A stretch of DNA of 64,000 nt from Enterococcus mundtii (GCF_002813755.1 NZ_CP018061.1:483001-547000), one strand, 5' to 3'. Shown: positions 39,687 to 49,800, counted from the first letter of the stretch. Translations and numbers: made by a program. The notes: generated by a model not told the origin, from the sequence alone.

Positions 39687-40157
39687 TGGTTCGATCTCCT
39701 TTCGAAATGAGTACAAAAAATAGAATAAAGGGAGTAGCTTAAGCCTACCTTAAAAAGAGACCACGACCAGAGAGAGTTGAAGCCTAAAAACAAGTCAAAT
39801 GGAGTAGGAAATGAAAAACATTCTATAGTTATTGAGTAATTTATGGTAAAATAGACGAAGTATCTTCTAAAATGAAAGAAGAAAAAATGGTCTGGGAAAA
39901 ACATGGAGACAGAAACAATCGTACATGCTAGCGATTTGTTTGATTTGTTGTATAATGATGTGGAGCAGTTGATCGAGCAACTGAAGCAATCCCGATTTTT
40001 TTGTGTCAAAAAAAGATCCTAAACGCCTGTAAAATTAAGATGGATTTTAGTACTTAGTGAAATCATCCGAAAACTAGGCACTCAGAAAATGGATCGTTTA
40101 AATAAAATAGAGAATCGACATCGTTAAATGAAGATGTCATAAGAAGAGGTGAAATTT
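39687..40157. other. Intergenic region before rnjB with a possible 39-aa ORF
   Basis: An extended -10 (TGGTAAAAT near 39842) is followed by an ATG at 39903 that opens 39 codons (stop 40020-40022; product begins METETIVHASDLFDLL). The RBS (GGGAAAA) is weak. rpoY, the small gene usually ahead of RNase J1 genes, is not here. Confidence 0.3.
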
Positions 40158-41837
40158 GTGAGTACCATTAAGATTATCCCTTTAGGCGGTGTACGCGAAA
40201 ACGGAAAAAATTTGTACATTGCAGAAGTAGGGGAAGCTATTTTTATTTTAGACTGTGGTCTGAAGTATCCTGAAAACGAATTATTAGGGATTGACGTTGT
40301 GATTCCTGATTTTACGTATTTAGAAGATAATGTCGATCGTGTAGCAGGTATTTTTCTGACACATGGTCACGCAGATGCGATTGGGGCGTTGCCTTATTTA
40401 TTGTCAAAGATTTCTGTACCTGTGTTCGGAACAGAGTTGACGATCGAATTGGTAAAATTGAATGTCAATCGCAATGATGCTGCAAAAGGATTCAAGGATT
40501 TTCATGTGGTAGATGAGCATACAGAGATCGATTTCGGTGAAACGATCGTTAGCTTCTTCCGCACTACCCATACGATCCCAGATTCAGTTGGGATCAATTT
40601 AAAAACCCAAGAAGGAAATATCGTTTATACGGGTGATTTCAAATTTGACCAAATGGCGATCCCAATGTACCAAACGGATTACGCTCGTTTAGCAGAGATT
40701 GGGAAAGAAGGCGTGTTAGCTTTACTGAGTGAGTCAGCAAATGCAGAAAACGCGACCCCTGTTGCTTCTGAGTTCCAAATCGCTGATGAAGTATTTGATA
40801 CCATCAAATATTGGGAAGGACGGATCATCGTTGCTTGTGTTGCAAGTAATCTTCAACGTGTCCAACAAATCTTAGACGCCGCTGCCAAAGCAGGACGTAA
40901 GGTCGTGTTGACTGGTCAAGACTTTGAACGGATCATCCGAACAGCTATGCGCTTAGAAAAACTTCAATTACCAAGTGAGGACCTATTGGTCACATTAAAA
41001 GATATGAAAAACTATGAGCCTGAAGAACTGATTATTTTAGAAACAGGCCGTATGGGTGAACCAATCAAGTCTTTACAAAAAATGGCGAATGGTGCGCACC
41101 GTCATATCAAGATCAAAGAAGGCGATCTTGTTTATATCACAACGACACCAAGTATTGCGATGGAAACGATGGTTGCTAAGACAGAAGATATCATTTACCG
41201 AGCAGGTGGAATAGTCAAACAAATCTCTGACAACCTGCGGGTTTCCGGTCATGCAAATCCTAATGACTTACAATTGATGTTGAATTTCATGAAACCTAAA
41301 TATTTCATCCCAGTTCAAGGAGAATACCGTGAATTAGCTGCCCACGCAGACTTAGCCCATGCAGTTGGTATCCCCTACAAAAATATCTATATCACTGGAC
41401 GTGGAGATGTTTTAGAATATAAAAACAAGCGGATGAGTGTGGCAGGTACGATAAGTGCTGAAAATGTCATGATCGACGGACTAGGCGTTGGTGATATTGG
41501 GAACATTGTTTTACGCGACCGTAAAATCTTATCTGAAGACGGTATTTTTGTTGCAGTAGTGACAATCAGTCGTCGTGAAAAGAAAATCGTCTCAAAACCG
41601 CAAATCACTTCACGAGGATTTGTTTATGTCAAAGCAAGTCGTGATTTGATCAATGAAAGTAGCAACATGATCGAAACCATTGTAGGGAAACATTTAGAAA
41701 GCGATGATTTCGAATGGAGCAAACTGAAACAAGAAATACGTGATCAATTAGGTCGCTATTTGTTTGAACAAACCAAACGCCGTCCAGTGATTTTACCAGT
41801 CATCATGGAAGCGACACAACGTCGCGGCAAAAGATAA
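40158..41837 (+). CDS. rnjB: Ribonuclease J2
   Basis: 559 aa from the GTG at 40158 with GAGG 8 bp upstream. Beta-lactamase fold with beta-CASP insert and C-terminal domain. The metal motif that in RNase J1 reads HGHEDH reads HGHADA here (H69, H71, D73, A74), and SGHGS reads SGHAN; both changes mark the J2 paralogue, which has little nuclease activity alone and forms a complex with RNase J1 for mRNA decay and rRNA maturation. Absence of rpoY upstream agrees with J2. Confidence 0.92.
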   Translation: MSTIKIIPLGGVRENGKNLYIAEVGEAIFILDCGLKYPENELLGIDVVIPDFTYLEDNVDRVAGIFLTHGHADAIGALPYLLSKISVPVFGTELTIELVKLNVNRNDAAKGFKDFHVVDEHTEIDFGETIVSFFRTTHTIPDSVGINLKTQEGNIVYTGDFKFDQMAIPMYQTDYARLAEIGKEGVLALLSESANAENATPVASEFQIADEVFDTIKYWEGRIIVACVASNLQRVQQILDAAAKAGRKVVLTGQDFERIIRTAMRLEKLQLPSEDLLVTLKDMKNYEPEELIILETGRMGEPIKSLQKMANGAHRHIKIKEGDLVYITTTPSIAMETMVAKTEDIIYRAGGIVKQISDNLRVSGHANPNDLQLMLNFMKPKYFIPVQGEYRELAAHADLAHAVGIPYKNIYITGRGDVLEYKNKRMSVAGTISAENVMIDGLGVGDIGNIVLRDRKILSEDGIFVAVVTISRREKKIVSKPQITSRGFVYVKASRDLINESSNMIETIVGKHLESDDFEWSKLKQEIRDQLGRYLFEQTKRRPVILPVIMEATQRRGKR

Positions 41838-41842
41838 AAAAT

Positions 41843-41902
41843 GAAAAGCTGTATCAAAAGATGTTCAGATGATGGATATGTTTGGTATAGCTTTTCTTTT
41901 AT
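41843..41902 (+). terminator. Probable rnjB terminator
   Basis: GAAAAGCTGTATCAAA pairs imperfectly with TTTGGTATAGCTTTTC, followed by TTTTATA. It overlaps the extended frame of the next ORF, which supports a later start for that gene. Confidence 0.55.
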
Positions 41903-41915
41903 AGGAGCGAGATCA

Positions 41916-42302
41916 TTGAATATATACGATGGAAAGGTGGAAGTGTCTATAATGGAAAAAGAACTTGGTTTGGGAAATAATCAAATGAAAGAGAAACAGA
42001 TCATCATTTTTGGCGTAACTTCAATGAGTACAGATAGTACGCTTTATAGCAATTTGTTAGTAACAAAGATGAACAACTTCGCAAAAAAACAACATTTACT
42101 TGTGCATGTTGACATGCATAGCATTTCTAAGTTGGATCAGTATGCAAAGGCTGCCGATGTTATTCTATTATCTCCAGAGCTGTCTTCTATGAGAGAAACT
42201 ATCATAAAAGAGTATCCTACAAAGGTTATTGAAGTGATAGACATGAAAGATTACGGTCTGCTAAATGCTGAGAATATCTTAAAAAAATTTCTCCATCACT
42301 AA
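41916..42302 (+). CDS. PTS EIIB-like protein (lactose/cellobiose fold) without the phospho-cysteine
   Basis: 128 aa from the TTG at 41916, which has AGGAG 8 bp upstream; ATGs at 41952 and 41985 are alternatives. The C-terminal ~100 residues follow EIIB-cellobiose layout: a first strand and loop (IIIFGVTSMSTDS...NLLVTKMN), AKAADVILLSPELSSM and KVIEVIDMKDYGLLNAENIL. Normal EIIB proteins have Cys at the end of strand 1 (CxAGMSTS); here the position is Phe/Gly and the loop is longer by several residues. It cannot carry phosphate in the usual way. A regulatory or binding role is inferred. No other PTS gene is nearby. Confidence 0.6.
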   Translation: MNIYDGKVEVSIMEKELGLGNNQMKEKQIIIFGVTSMSTDSTLYSNLLVTKMNNFAKKQHLLVHVDMHSISKLDQYAKAADVILLSPELSSMRETIIKEYPTKVIEVIDMKDYGLLNAENILKKFLHH

Positions 42303-42737
42303 ACTGGAAAAGAAGAAATTTTCAAAATAGTTAGCAAACTTCGTTTTTTTTATTTTTTATCACTCCTCTATCTAAAAAAGTGTTGTGGATTTGTTCAATC
42401 TTATAAGCCGTATAAGGCATTTCAACTTAAATAAAAATACCAATAGTAGAAACTAGAGCCTTAATTTCTACTATTGGTATTTTTTATTTTGAGCATCATT
42501 ACGGATTCGTAGTCATTCTGGTTTTATTCACAGTGATCAAACAATAAACAGAAACTGTCAATCATAGACGAAACATTCTTTTATCTGGGGATTCAGTCGT
42601 ACGTACACGCTCACTTGATACTTGGTACAACCTGTATTATCTGTTACAATTGAATAGGATATACTGTACTACTAATTGTGTGAATGATCGAAATGAAAAC
42701 GAAAGAGTCAGTGACTAAAATGTTGAGGAGTGAAAAG
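42303..42737. other. Intergenic region with terminator hairpin before ytkL
   Basis: AATACCAATAGTAGAAA pairs with TTTCTACTATTGGTATT (42446-42482) and is followed by TTTTTA. Otherwise nothing is apparent except AT-rich promoter-like sequence near 42640-42665. Confidence 0.6.
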
Positions 42738-43418
42738 ATGAAGATTACTTATCATGGACATTCTTGTATTTCTCTGGAAATGAAAAATGGCCAACAAGTG
42801 CTGATAGATCCATTTATTACTGGGAATCCTATGACTGATTTAAAAGTGGATGAAGTCCAGACGGACTGGATATTGATCACCCACGGACATGCTGATCATA
42901 TTGGAGACATGTTGCCGATTGCGAAGAACAATAAGGCGACCATCATCAGTATTGTCGAAATCGCTGATTATGCACAGCAGCAAGGAGCGAACTCTTTTGG
43001 GATGAATATCGGTGGCAAAAGGGAGTTTCCTTTTGGCACAGTCAAATTTGTCCATGCACAGCATAGTTCAAGTATTGAAATCGATGGTGTTTCGCGTTAT
43101 ATGGGAGAGCCTAGTGGTATTCTGATCCAAGCAGACGGGAAGACGATTTATCATGCGGGTGATACCGCAGATTTTAGCGATTTAGCGCTCTTAGGTGAAC
43201 AGTTTATGATCGATGTAGCCTTTTTACCGATTGGCGACAATTATACAATGGGGCCTGAGGATGCGGCTCGTGCGGCGAAGCGAATCAAAGCGAAGAAAGT
43301 CGTGCCGATCCATTACAATACCTTTCCTGTCATTGAACAAGATCCGCAAGTATTCATCGATTTATTAGCAGATACCGAAGGAAAAATAATGAGCGTTTCG
43401 GAAACGCTGGAAGTGTAG
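42738..43418 (+). CDS. Metal-dependent hydrolase, UPF0173 (YtkL)
   Basis: 226 aa from the ATG at 42738 with GAGGAG 9 bp upstream. Metallo-beta-lactamase fold with THGHADHIGD (metal ligands), H in VHAQHSSS, HAGDTADFSD and IPIHYNTFP-type end (VVPIHYNTFP). The B. subtilis homologue YtkL lies beside ytoI, as here. The substrate is unknown. Confidence 0.9.
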   Translation: MKITYHGHSCISLEMKNGQQVLIDPFITGNPMTDLKVDEVQTDWILITHGHADHIGDMLPIAKNNKATIISIVEIADYAQQQGANSFGMNIGGKREFPFGTVKFVHAQHSSSIEIDGVSRYMGEPSGILIQADGKTIYHAGDTADFSDLALLGEQFMIDVAFLPIGDNYTMGPEDAARAAKRIKAKKVVPIHYNTFPVIEQDPQVFIDLLADTEGKIMSVSETLEV

Positions 43419-43427
43419 GGGAAAGAG

Positions 43428-44759
43428 ATGGCGACAAAACATGATTTGATTTTAGAATATATCGAAAGCCTACCAGTGGGGAATCGAATATCTGTCCGTA
43501 GTATTGCCAAAGAATTGAATGTCAGTGAAGGAACGGCCTATCGAGCAATTAAAGACGCTGAAAATGTAGGATTAGTGTCAACGATCCAACGAGTAGGAAC
43601 GATTCGGATCGAACGTAAATTGAAGAAAAATATCGAACGATTGACATTTGGCGAAGTCGTGCGGATCATTGAAGGCGATGTTTTAGGCGGAGCAGTCGGT
43701 CTAGATAAAGTCTTGAATAAATTTGTCATAGGTGCGATGACCGAACACGCAATGGAACGCTATATCACTCCAGGTTCATTGATGATCGTTGGTAACCGTA
43801 CAGAAGTGCAAAAATTAGCACTTGAGGATGGCGCAGCAGTGTTGATCACGGGTGGTTTTGATACGACGCCTGAGATTGCCAAATTAGCGGATGAATTAGC
43901 TATGCCGATTTTACGTACGACCTATGATACCTTTACCGTAGCGACGATGATCAACCGAGCGCTTAGTGACCAACTGATCAAAAAAGATATCATGCTCGTC
44001 GGTGATATTTATTTGACTGCCCAAAAAACACATTATTTGTTACAGTCGGATACGGTGGCTGATTATCAACGGATTTCAGAAGAAACCCAACATTCTCGTT
44101 TCCCAGTGGTGAATCATCACATGCGTTTGATGGGGATCATTACGGCGAAAGATGTCGTAGGTAAAGCACCGACACAAGTCATTGATCGGGTCATGACCAA
44201 AGATCCCATCAGTGTCAAGAAAACGATGAGCGTCGCTTCTGTCGGACATCAAATGATTTGGGATGGTTTAGAAGTCATGCCAGTCGTTTCCGATGATTTG
44301 ACGTTAGAAGGATTGATCACACGGCAAGATGTCATGAAGGCGATGCAATTGGTGCAACGTCAACCGCAAATCGCTGATACGATTTCTGATCAGATTTCAG
44401 GGGCGATCCAAACGATCGATACAGATCGTGAAGGCAATCGATTGACGACGCCTAAGTTCAAATTTGAGGTTTCGCCACAAATGGTAACAGGTGTTGGAAC
44501 GATTTCTTTTGGGGTGTTAAGTGAAATCATTTCAGATGTTGCTCAAAAAACAATGATCATGAATCAGCGCAGGAATATCTTGTTGGAGCAAATGAATCTA
44601 CATTACCTTCGTCTGATCCAGATCGAAAGTGAGTTAGACATTCGTCCAAGAGTTTTAGAAATTGGTAGAAGATCCGCTAAACTTGATGTAGAAGTATTTA
44701 TAGAAAACACGATCGTGGCTAAAGCCATTGTCGTCTGCCAAGTGATGGAACGTTCGTAG
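43428..44759 (+). CDS. CBS/DRTGG-domain protein YtoI
   Basis: 443 aa, 9 bp behind ytkL. Order of domains: winged-helix-like N-terminus (1-65, SIAKELNVSEGTAYRAIKDA), DRTGG domain (about 75-185), two CBS domains (about 195-315; MTKDPISVKKTMSVASVGHQM), and a hot-dog thioesterase-like C-terminus (about 330-440). CBS pairs usually bind adenine nucleotides, so a nucleotide-sensing regulator is plausible. It sits just before the nanoRNase/pApA phosphatase gene nrnA. Confidence 0.88.
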   Translation: MATKHDLILEYIESLPVGNRISVRSIAKELNVSEGTAYRAIKDAENVGLVSTIQRVGTIRIERKLKKNIERLTFGEVVRIIEGDVLGGAVGLDKVLNKFVIGAMTEHAMERYITPGSLMIVGNRTEVQKLALEDGAAVLITGGFDTTPEIAKLADELAMPILRTTYDTFTVATMINRALSDQLIKKDIMLVGDIYLTAQKTHYLLQSDTVADYQRISEETQHSRFPVVNHHMRLMGIITAKDVVGKAPTQVIDRVMTKDPISVKKTMSVASVGHQMIWDGLEVMPVVSDDLTLEGLITRQDVMKAMQLVQRQPQIADTISDQISGAIQTIDTDREGNRLTTPKFKFEVSPQMVTGVGTISFGVLSEIISDVAQKTMIMNQRRNILLEQMNLHYLRLIQIESELDIRPRVLEIGRRSAKLDVEVFIENTIVAKAIVVCQVMERS

Positions 44760-44774
44760 AGAGTAGGAAAGAAA

Positions 44775-45725
44775 ATGACCATACAAGAAGAGATTTTGAA
44801 TGAAATCAAAAAATATCAAAAAATCGTGATCCACCGACATCAAAGGCCTGATCCAGATGCTTTAGGTTCACAAGTGGGATTAGCCGAATTATTACGTAAT
44901 AGTTTTCCAGAAAAAGAAATTCGTCAAGTTGGAAAAGACGTTGAGGGCTTACGTTATTTAACAGAAATGCAAGAAATCGACGATGCCTTTTATCAAGGGG
45001 CATTAGTCATCGTGACCGACACAGCGAATGCGCCACGTATTGATGATAAGCGCTATTCCTTAGGGGATCAAGTGATCAAAATCGATCATCATCCGAATGA
45101 TGAACCATATGGTGATTTACTTTGGGTAGATACGAAAGCTAGCAGCTGTAGTGAAATGATCGCTGAGTTTGCTTTGCTGTTCCCTGATGAGCTGAAAATG
45201 AACAGCGACTCTGCTCGTTTATTGTATGCAGGAATCGTTGGTGATACTGGAAGGTTCTTATATCCTTCAACAACAGGACGCACATTAGAACTAGCAGCAG
45301 AGTTAAGAAAGTATTCTTTCGACGCAAGCAAATTGAATCGTGAAATCGAACAAATCACCATGAAAGTAGCGAAACTATCCGGTTGTGTCTATCAAACGAT
45401 CGAAGTTGACGAAAAAGGTGCCGGAAAAGTGATATTGTCACAAGCATTGTTAGGCAAGTATGGCATCGTCGATTCAGAGACAGCAGCTGTCGTCTCTTTA
45501 CCAGGTGTCATTGACGAAGTGTTAGCTTGGGCGATTTTTGTCGAGCAACCAGAGGGCTATTATCGTGTACGTTTACGTTCAAAAGGACCAGTCATCAACG
45601 AGATCGCCAAACGACATCATGGTGGCGGCCATCCTTTGGCAAGTGGCGCAAATGCAAAAGACCTGCAAGAAGTGGCAGAGATCTACATGGAAATACAAGA
45701 AGCTTGCACCAATTATACACGTTAA
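44775..45725 (+). CDS. nrnA: Bifunctional oligoribonuclease / pAp phosphatase NrnA
   Basis: 316 aa DHH/DHHA1 phosphoesterase. Motifs: HRHQRPDPDALGSQ (metal site), VTDTANAPRID, KIDHHPND (DHH) and the C-terminal DHHA1 block GGGHPLASGA. In Firmicutes it degrades short RNAs and 3'-phosphoadenosine 5'-phosphate, and members also cleave pApA from c-di-AMP turnover. It is the last gene of the ytkL-ytoI-nrnA operon. RBS AGGAAAG. Confidence 0.93.
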   Translation: MTIQEEILNEIKKYQKIVIHRHQRPDPDALGSQVGLAELLRNSFPEKEIRQVGKDVEGLRYLTEMQEIDDAFYQGALVIVTDTANAPRIDDKRYSLGDQVIKIDHHPNDEPYGDLLWVDTKASSCSEMIAEFALLFPDELKMNSDSARLLYAGIVGDTGRFLYPSTTGRTLELAAELRKYSFDASKLNREIEQITMKVAKLSGCVYQTIEVDEKGAGKVILSQALLGKYGIVDSETAAVVSLPGVIDEVLAWAIFVEQPEGYYRVRLRSKGPVINEIAKRHHGGGHPLASGANAKDLQEVAEIYMEIQEACTNYTR

Positions 45726-45794
45726 AAGTGTACTCCAAGTAGTAAATCGAAAATTTTAAGCAAACGTAACTTTCTCTTTTATCTATTCCCTTTG

Positions 45795-45860
45795 CACGAA
45801 TAAATGGTCTAAGCAGAAGTGACCTCTTCGGAGATCAGGTTACTTCTGCCTTAACCTTTT
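45795..45860. repeat. Dispersed intergenic palindrome, copy 6
   Basis: CACGAATAAATGGTCTAAGC followed by a hairpin with arms TAAGCAGAAGTGACCT and AGGTTACTTCTGCCTTA; CTCTTCGGAGAT in the loop matches the TTCGGA block of copies 2 and 4. Confidence 0.6.
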
Positions 45861-46025
45861 ACTCATCGAAGTTGCTTGTCTTTTTTATCAGGGATATGTG
45901 CAATCAAGGTCAGTGAGATTGAATCAGCGTAGGTAGTCTAGGAGCTCTGATAATAAGTTGCTCTTTTCAAACTGTTATTTTTCCGTTATAATATTGCTCA
46001 ATAACGAACAAAAAGGAGAAACAAC

Positions 46026-46358
46026 ATGACAGTACCAAATTGCCCAGTATGTGGTTCAGAATATGCTTATGAAGATCGGGGATTATTGATTTGTCCTGAA
46101 TGTGGAAACGAATGGACACCATCAGAAGAAACAGAAGCAGAAGGCCTAGTAGTACTTGATGCAAACGGCAATCGTTTAACAGATGGCGACAGTGTGACCG
46201 TTATCAAGGATTTAAAAGTAAAAGGAGCTTCCTCACCTATCAAACAAGGAACGAAGGTGAAGAATATCCGTTTAGTTGAAGGAGACCACAATATCGATTG
46301 TAAAATCGAAGGGTTTGGTCCGATGAAGCTGAAATCAGAATTTGTCAAAAAGAATTAA
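46026..46358 (+). CDS. yjdM: Zinc-ribbon protein YjdM (PhnA family)
   Basis: 110 aa, RBS AAAAGGAG. N-terminal zinc ribbon ([22 protein letters not shown]) and a C-terminal SH3-like domain ([23 protein letters not shown]...). The family was once called phnA, but no phosphonoacetate hydrolase activity is implied and no phosphonate genes are near. Function unknown. Single gene. Confidence 0.92.
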   Translation: MTVPNCPVCGSEYAYEDRGLLICPECGNEWTPSEETEAEGLVVLDANGNRLTDGDSVTVIKDLKVKGASSPIKQGTKVKNIRLVEGDHNIDCKIEGFGPMKLKSEFVKKN

Positions 46359-46435
46359 AATATTCAATCTCTTTTCACAATTATTCTACTCGAACAATGG
46401 TAAAATAAAAGCAATGAGGAAAGGGTGAAACGATT

Positions 46436-47140
46436 ATGTATGGATATGGTTTTTATGGCTTTGATCCAACGTTTCTTTTAGTTATTGCTGGATTAGCTAT
46501 TTCCGGAATCGCTTCTGCTTACGTCAATAGTACTTTTCGTAAATACGACAAAATCAGAAGCAAAAATAATGTGACTGGTACACAAGCCGCCCAGTTCATT
46601 TTACAAAGTCAGCAAATCAATAACGTTGGCGTCCAACAAATCGCTGGTGATTTGACGGACAATTATAATTCAGGGAACAAGATGTTGAGTTTATCGCAAG
46701 CTACTGCACAATCTACCTCAGTCGCTGCAATTGGGGTAGCTGCCCATGAATGCGGACACGCAGTGCAAGATGCTGTTGGTTATGCGCCGTTGAAAATCAG
46801 AGCTTCATTAGTGCCTGTCGCAAATTTTGGCTCGATGATTTCGTTTCCGTTGATCATGGTAGGTGTATTATTTAGTTGGAATACGACGTTGATCAATATT
46901 GGTATCTTCGCTTTTTCATTGGCACTATTGTTTCAACTTGTTACGCTACCAGTAGAATTCAACGCGTCAAGACGAGCGATCCAAATTTTAAGTGAAGGTG
47001 GCTTACTGACAGAAGAAGAGGTACCAATGGCGAAACATGTGCTATTTGCGGCGGCTTTGACCTATGTTGCTGCAGCGCTATCTACTTTCTTACAATTACT
47101 ACGTTTGATTTTGCTTTTTGGCGGCAACCGTCGAGACTAG
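46436..47140 (+). CDS. Membrane zinc metallopeptidase, YugP family
   Basis: 234 aa, RBS AAAGGGTG. An N-terminal helix (about 10-30), the HECGH zinc motif at residues 104-108, and three further hydrophobic helices (about 130-150, 154-176, 205-228). It belongs to the neutral zinc metallopeptidases of the YugP type; substrates are unknown. A hairpin terminator follows at 47156-47200. Confidence 0.9.
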   Translation: MYGYGFYGFDPTFLLVIAGLAISGIASAYVNSTFRKYDKIRSKNNVTGTQAAQFILQSQQINNVGVQQIAGDLTDNYNSGNKMLSLSQATAQSTSVAAIGVAAHECGHAVQDAVGYAPLKIRASLVPVANFGSMISFPLIMVGVLFSWNTTLINIGIFAFSLALLFQLVTLPVEFNASRRAIQILSEGGLLTEEEVPMAKHVLFAAALTYVAAALSTFLQLLRLILLFGGNRRD

Positions 47141-47155
47141 AACAAACCAATAGAA

Positions 47156-47200
47156 GTGAGGGACAGTCGATTGGACTGATCCACTCACTTTTTATTTTGG
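47156..47200 (+). terminator. Terminator of the yugP-like gene
   Basis: AGTGAG...CACTCACT with an inner AGTC/GACT stem, followed by TTTTTATTTT. Confidence 0.65.
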
Positions 47201-47265
47201 AAAAATTAGTATTAATTTAAAAGTTCAGACGGAGACACGCTTGCTTCTCCTATCTTTTCTTTAAA

Positions 47266-48741
47266 TCAAATCATTTTATTGACATAGAGTTGTTGAATTT
47301 TTGTGACTAAATCTACCCACAAATCTTTTTCTTTACTAGGATCAAGGTAAAAAATTTTACTCGTTTGATGAAATTTATCAAACCAATCGGTGACGATCAA
47401 ATCTGCTTGTTCTGGATTTTCTGTCAAGCGAATCATTTTTTCGTCAAATACTTGTCGTAATCGATTTTGGATATGATAATTCCCTGTCAGCGTTTTATTC
47501 ATTTGTACATAGATCAATAATTTTTCATTTGTTTCCGACTGCAAGAGGTTATAGATCAAGCTACTCAAATAATAAATAATCAATGTTTTTTTTGGATGGT
47601 CATGAAAAACTTCAGAGATAATTTGTTGTATTTGTTGTATTTGTTCATTCGATTCATCAATCTCAAGTGCTGGTTTAGGAAAATGCAACGAGTAGAAAAA
47701 AGGAGTTGTATTTCCCAATATCAAAATAGAAATTAAAGAAAGCATAAGATAGTAATTGTAGAAAAACCTTTTTTCAGATGATGCAATCACTGGAAAGGTT
47801 TGAGCTAGCTCTTTTGTTAGTGAGGTGATTTTCATACATAGATGATTACGTTTATTCGTCAAAGTATAACCAATCAAACTCTTCTGCTGGCTTGAAATGA
47901 GATTAGGAAAAAAGCAATAAATCAAAAAATTAAAATGCAATAGTTCATCAATGGCGATTTCATGAGGTAAAAGATGAAACAAATGATGTTTAAAACTACC
48001 GGAGACATCTTGTACCTGTTGTAGCAATTCTAAAATAGCATAGACCTCACTAGATTCAGAGGTGATCAATGATGATTGTTGTGTACGAAGCGTAAAGATA
48101 GCAATCAGCAAATACAGGTTTTCTTGATATTTCAATGAATGCTTTGAAACGAGCAATTTTTTGGATAATCGCCGCTCTCTTTTTAGTTGGCTCAATTTGA
48201 ATTTGTCAAAAGGCCATTCCAACCCTTGAAAAGCATCAGATAGAATAAAAAACAAATAGAGTCGGATAAATAATTCGTTTCCTTTGAACAAATAACAGCC
48301 CTGAGATGAAACAATCTCGATTTCAAAATCTTGAAGTGTTTCATTCAATTGGTGTGTTAATTTTTCTAAGTAAGAGTGGGATATGTATAATTGCTCCAAT
48401 AAATATTTTTTCGGAACATACGCTTTGGGATAATTGACCATAAGCAATAAGTAGTTGAAACGATTGGATTCTCTTAAATAAAAAAGTTTGAGCTTGTGAT
48501 AAATCATCATTTTTATTTCTTGGTATTCATCGGATATAGTTATTTCTCCTTTGTGTGTAGAGAAAATAAAAGTAGAAATGCTCAATTGCTGTTCAATCGT
48601 AGTATTCAACTTTCGAATCAATTCTTTGATTGTCCGTTTAGGTATAGTCAGTTCATCCGCAAGTTCTTTTAACGTACATTGACTTTTTTGAGCGATCGTA
48701 TAGAGGACTAATAACTCTTTCTTTTTTGCATCGATTAACAT
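47266..48741 (-). CDS. Second Mga-like helix-turn-helix regulator
   Basis: 491 aa. The N-terminal ~65 residues form a winged HTH (CTLKELADELTIPKRTIKELIRKLN), followed by a long alpha-helical PRD-like body and an EIIB-like C-terminal end (KLLIYVQMNKTLTGNYHIQNRLRQVF...). It is only distantly similar to the Mga-like protein at 27936. Targets are unknown; nearest genes are not surface proteins. A near-cre sequence lies upstream. Confidence 0.78.
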   Translation of the reverse strand: MLIDAKKKELLVLYTIAQKSQCTLKELADELTIPKRTIKELIRKLNTTIEQQLSISTFIFSTHKGEITISDEYQEIKMMIYHKLKLFYLRESNRFNYLLLMVNYPKAYVPKKYLLEQLYISHSYLEKLTHQLNETLQDFEIEIVSSQGCYLFKGNELFIRLYLFFILSDAFQGLEWPFDKFKLSQLKRERRLSKKLLVSKHSLKYQENLYLLIAIFTLRTQQSSLITSESSEVYAILELLQQVQDVSGSFKHHLFHLLPHEIAIDELLHFNFLIYCFFPNLISSQQKSLIGYTLTNKRNHLCMKITSLTKELAQTFPVIASSEKRFFYNYYLMLSLISILILGNTTPFFYSLHFPKPALEIDESNEQIQQIQQIISEVFHDHPKKTLIIYYLSSLIYNLLQSETNEKLLIYVQMNKTLTGNYHIQNRLRQVFDEKMIRLTENPEQADLIVTDWFDKFHQTSKIFYLDPSKEKDLWVDLVTKIQQLYVNKMI

Positions 48742-49197
48742 GATGGACTCCTTTCTGACAATTAGTGTACTAGTGGTGACATAAAATGTGAGTGGAAAGT
48801 GTTTTCAATGTATGATATTCTCACATAGTAATAGAATTTGATTATATAACTTGTTATTTTAAGAAATGATAATCAGTTATCTATTCTATTGTTTATTTCT
48901 TTGCTTATTTTGTCAAGTTGGAATCATTTAAATAATCTTGGATAAGGGAATACAATGTTATTTAATTGAGGATATCGTTATTTTTTAAATCTTATTTTTG
49001 GCGAAGCATTAGATAAATCAAGCTTCTATTACAAAGAGACATATTTTAACCCCCGAAATATGTTATTATCGTTTTTTTTTATCAAAACTTGTTTCTTCAT
49101 GGTTTACATAAGTTTTTCCTACTAGCGAATGCGCTGGATCGTCATGGGAAATTAAAAAAAGAATCATTGCCGGATATGAATAAGATAATCGGAAAGG
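48742..49197. other. AT-rich intergenic region with a cre-like site
   Basis: TGGAAAGTGTTTTCA at 48793-48807 fits the cre consensus except T for C in the central CG, and overlaps a possible minus-strand -35 (TTGAAA) for the Mga-like gene. No other feature is seen. Confidence 0.4.
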
Positions 49198-49755
49198 ATG
49201 GATGGTTTCGTGGGAAGAGTGACGAATTTTAGTAAAGAATATTTACTATTTAAGAGTATGGTATATGCTGAAGAAAATGGGTTATCGACAATCACAGCGA
49301 GAAGTTTAGCTTCTTTTTGTGGCTGTTCTACTTACCCGATCTATGCACATTTTAAATCAATCCGTATACTAAAAGAAAAAATTATCGAAGAGATCACGAT
49401 ATGTTTTGATCGATATTTAGCTGAATACGTTATTGACGATTTTTTCAGTGTCGTTCATTTATTGAAGGAGTTTTTCTCGATTCATGAGAGTATTAGAGGA
49501 GTAGTTATCAAATCCGAATTAGACATGGCCTCGTTGTTCAAACGAACGTTCTCAGAATTTGTCAGAGAACATACGGGAATCAAAGAAGCGTATTTATTAG
49601 AACTTCTTTGGCTGAACGCATTAGGAAGTTTAAATTCAGATAAATCATCAAAGGAATTTTTTGAGACAATGACATTGATTTGGAATAAGTTAGCAGAATT
49701 AGAAGATGATTTGCCTGAAATGCTAACAAATATCCAATACGTTCCGGTTAATTGA
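49198..49755 (+). CDS. TetR-like transcriptional regulator
   Basis: 185 aa from the ATG at 49198; a GTG at 49210 has better spacing from AAAGG and may be the true start. The N-terminal helices have TetR-type HTH layout (VYAEENGLSTITARSLASFCGCSTYPIYAHFKS in part), followed by an all-helical ligand domain. Ligand and targets unknown. A terminator (49801-49830) separates it from the IS element. Confidence 0.75.
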   Translation: MDGFVGRVTNFSKEYLLFKSMVYAEENGLSTITARSLASFCGCSTYPIYAHFKSIRILKEKIIEEITICFDRYLAEYVIDDFFSVVHLLKEFFSIHESIRGVVIKSELDMASLFKRTFSEFVREHTGIKEAYLLELLWLNALGSLNSDKSSKEFFETMTLIWNKLAELEDDLPEMLTNIQYVPVN

Positions 49756-49800
49756 CCTTACATTTCTTTGGATGGATGATTTACTTTAGTTGTTCGTATG

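Noticed and set aside
40158..41837. RNase J with damaged metal motif as a pseudogene
   Set aside because: HGHADA is the known RNase J2 sequence and not a sign of decay.
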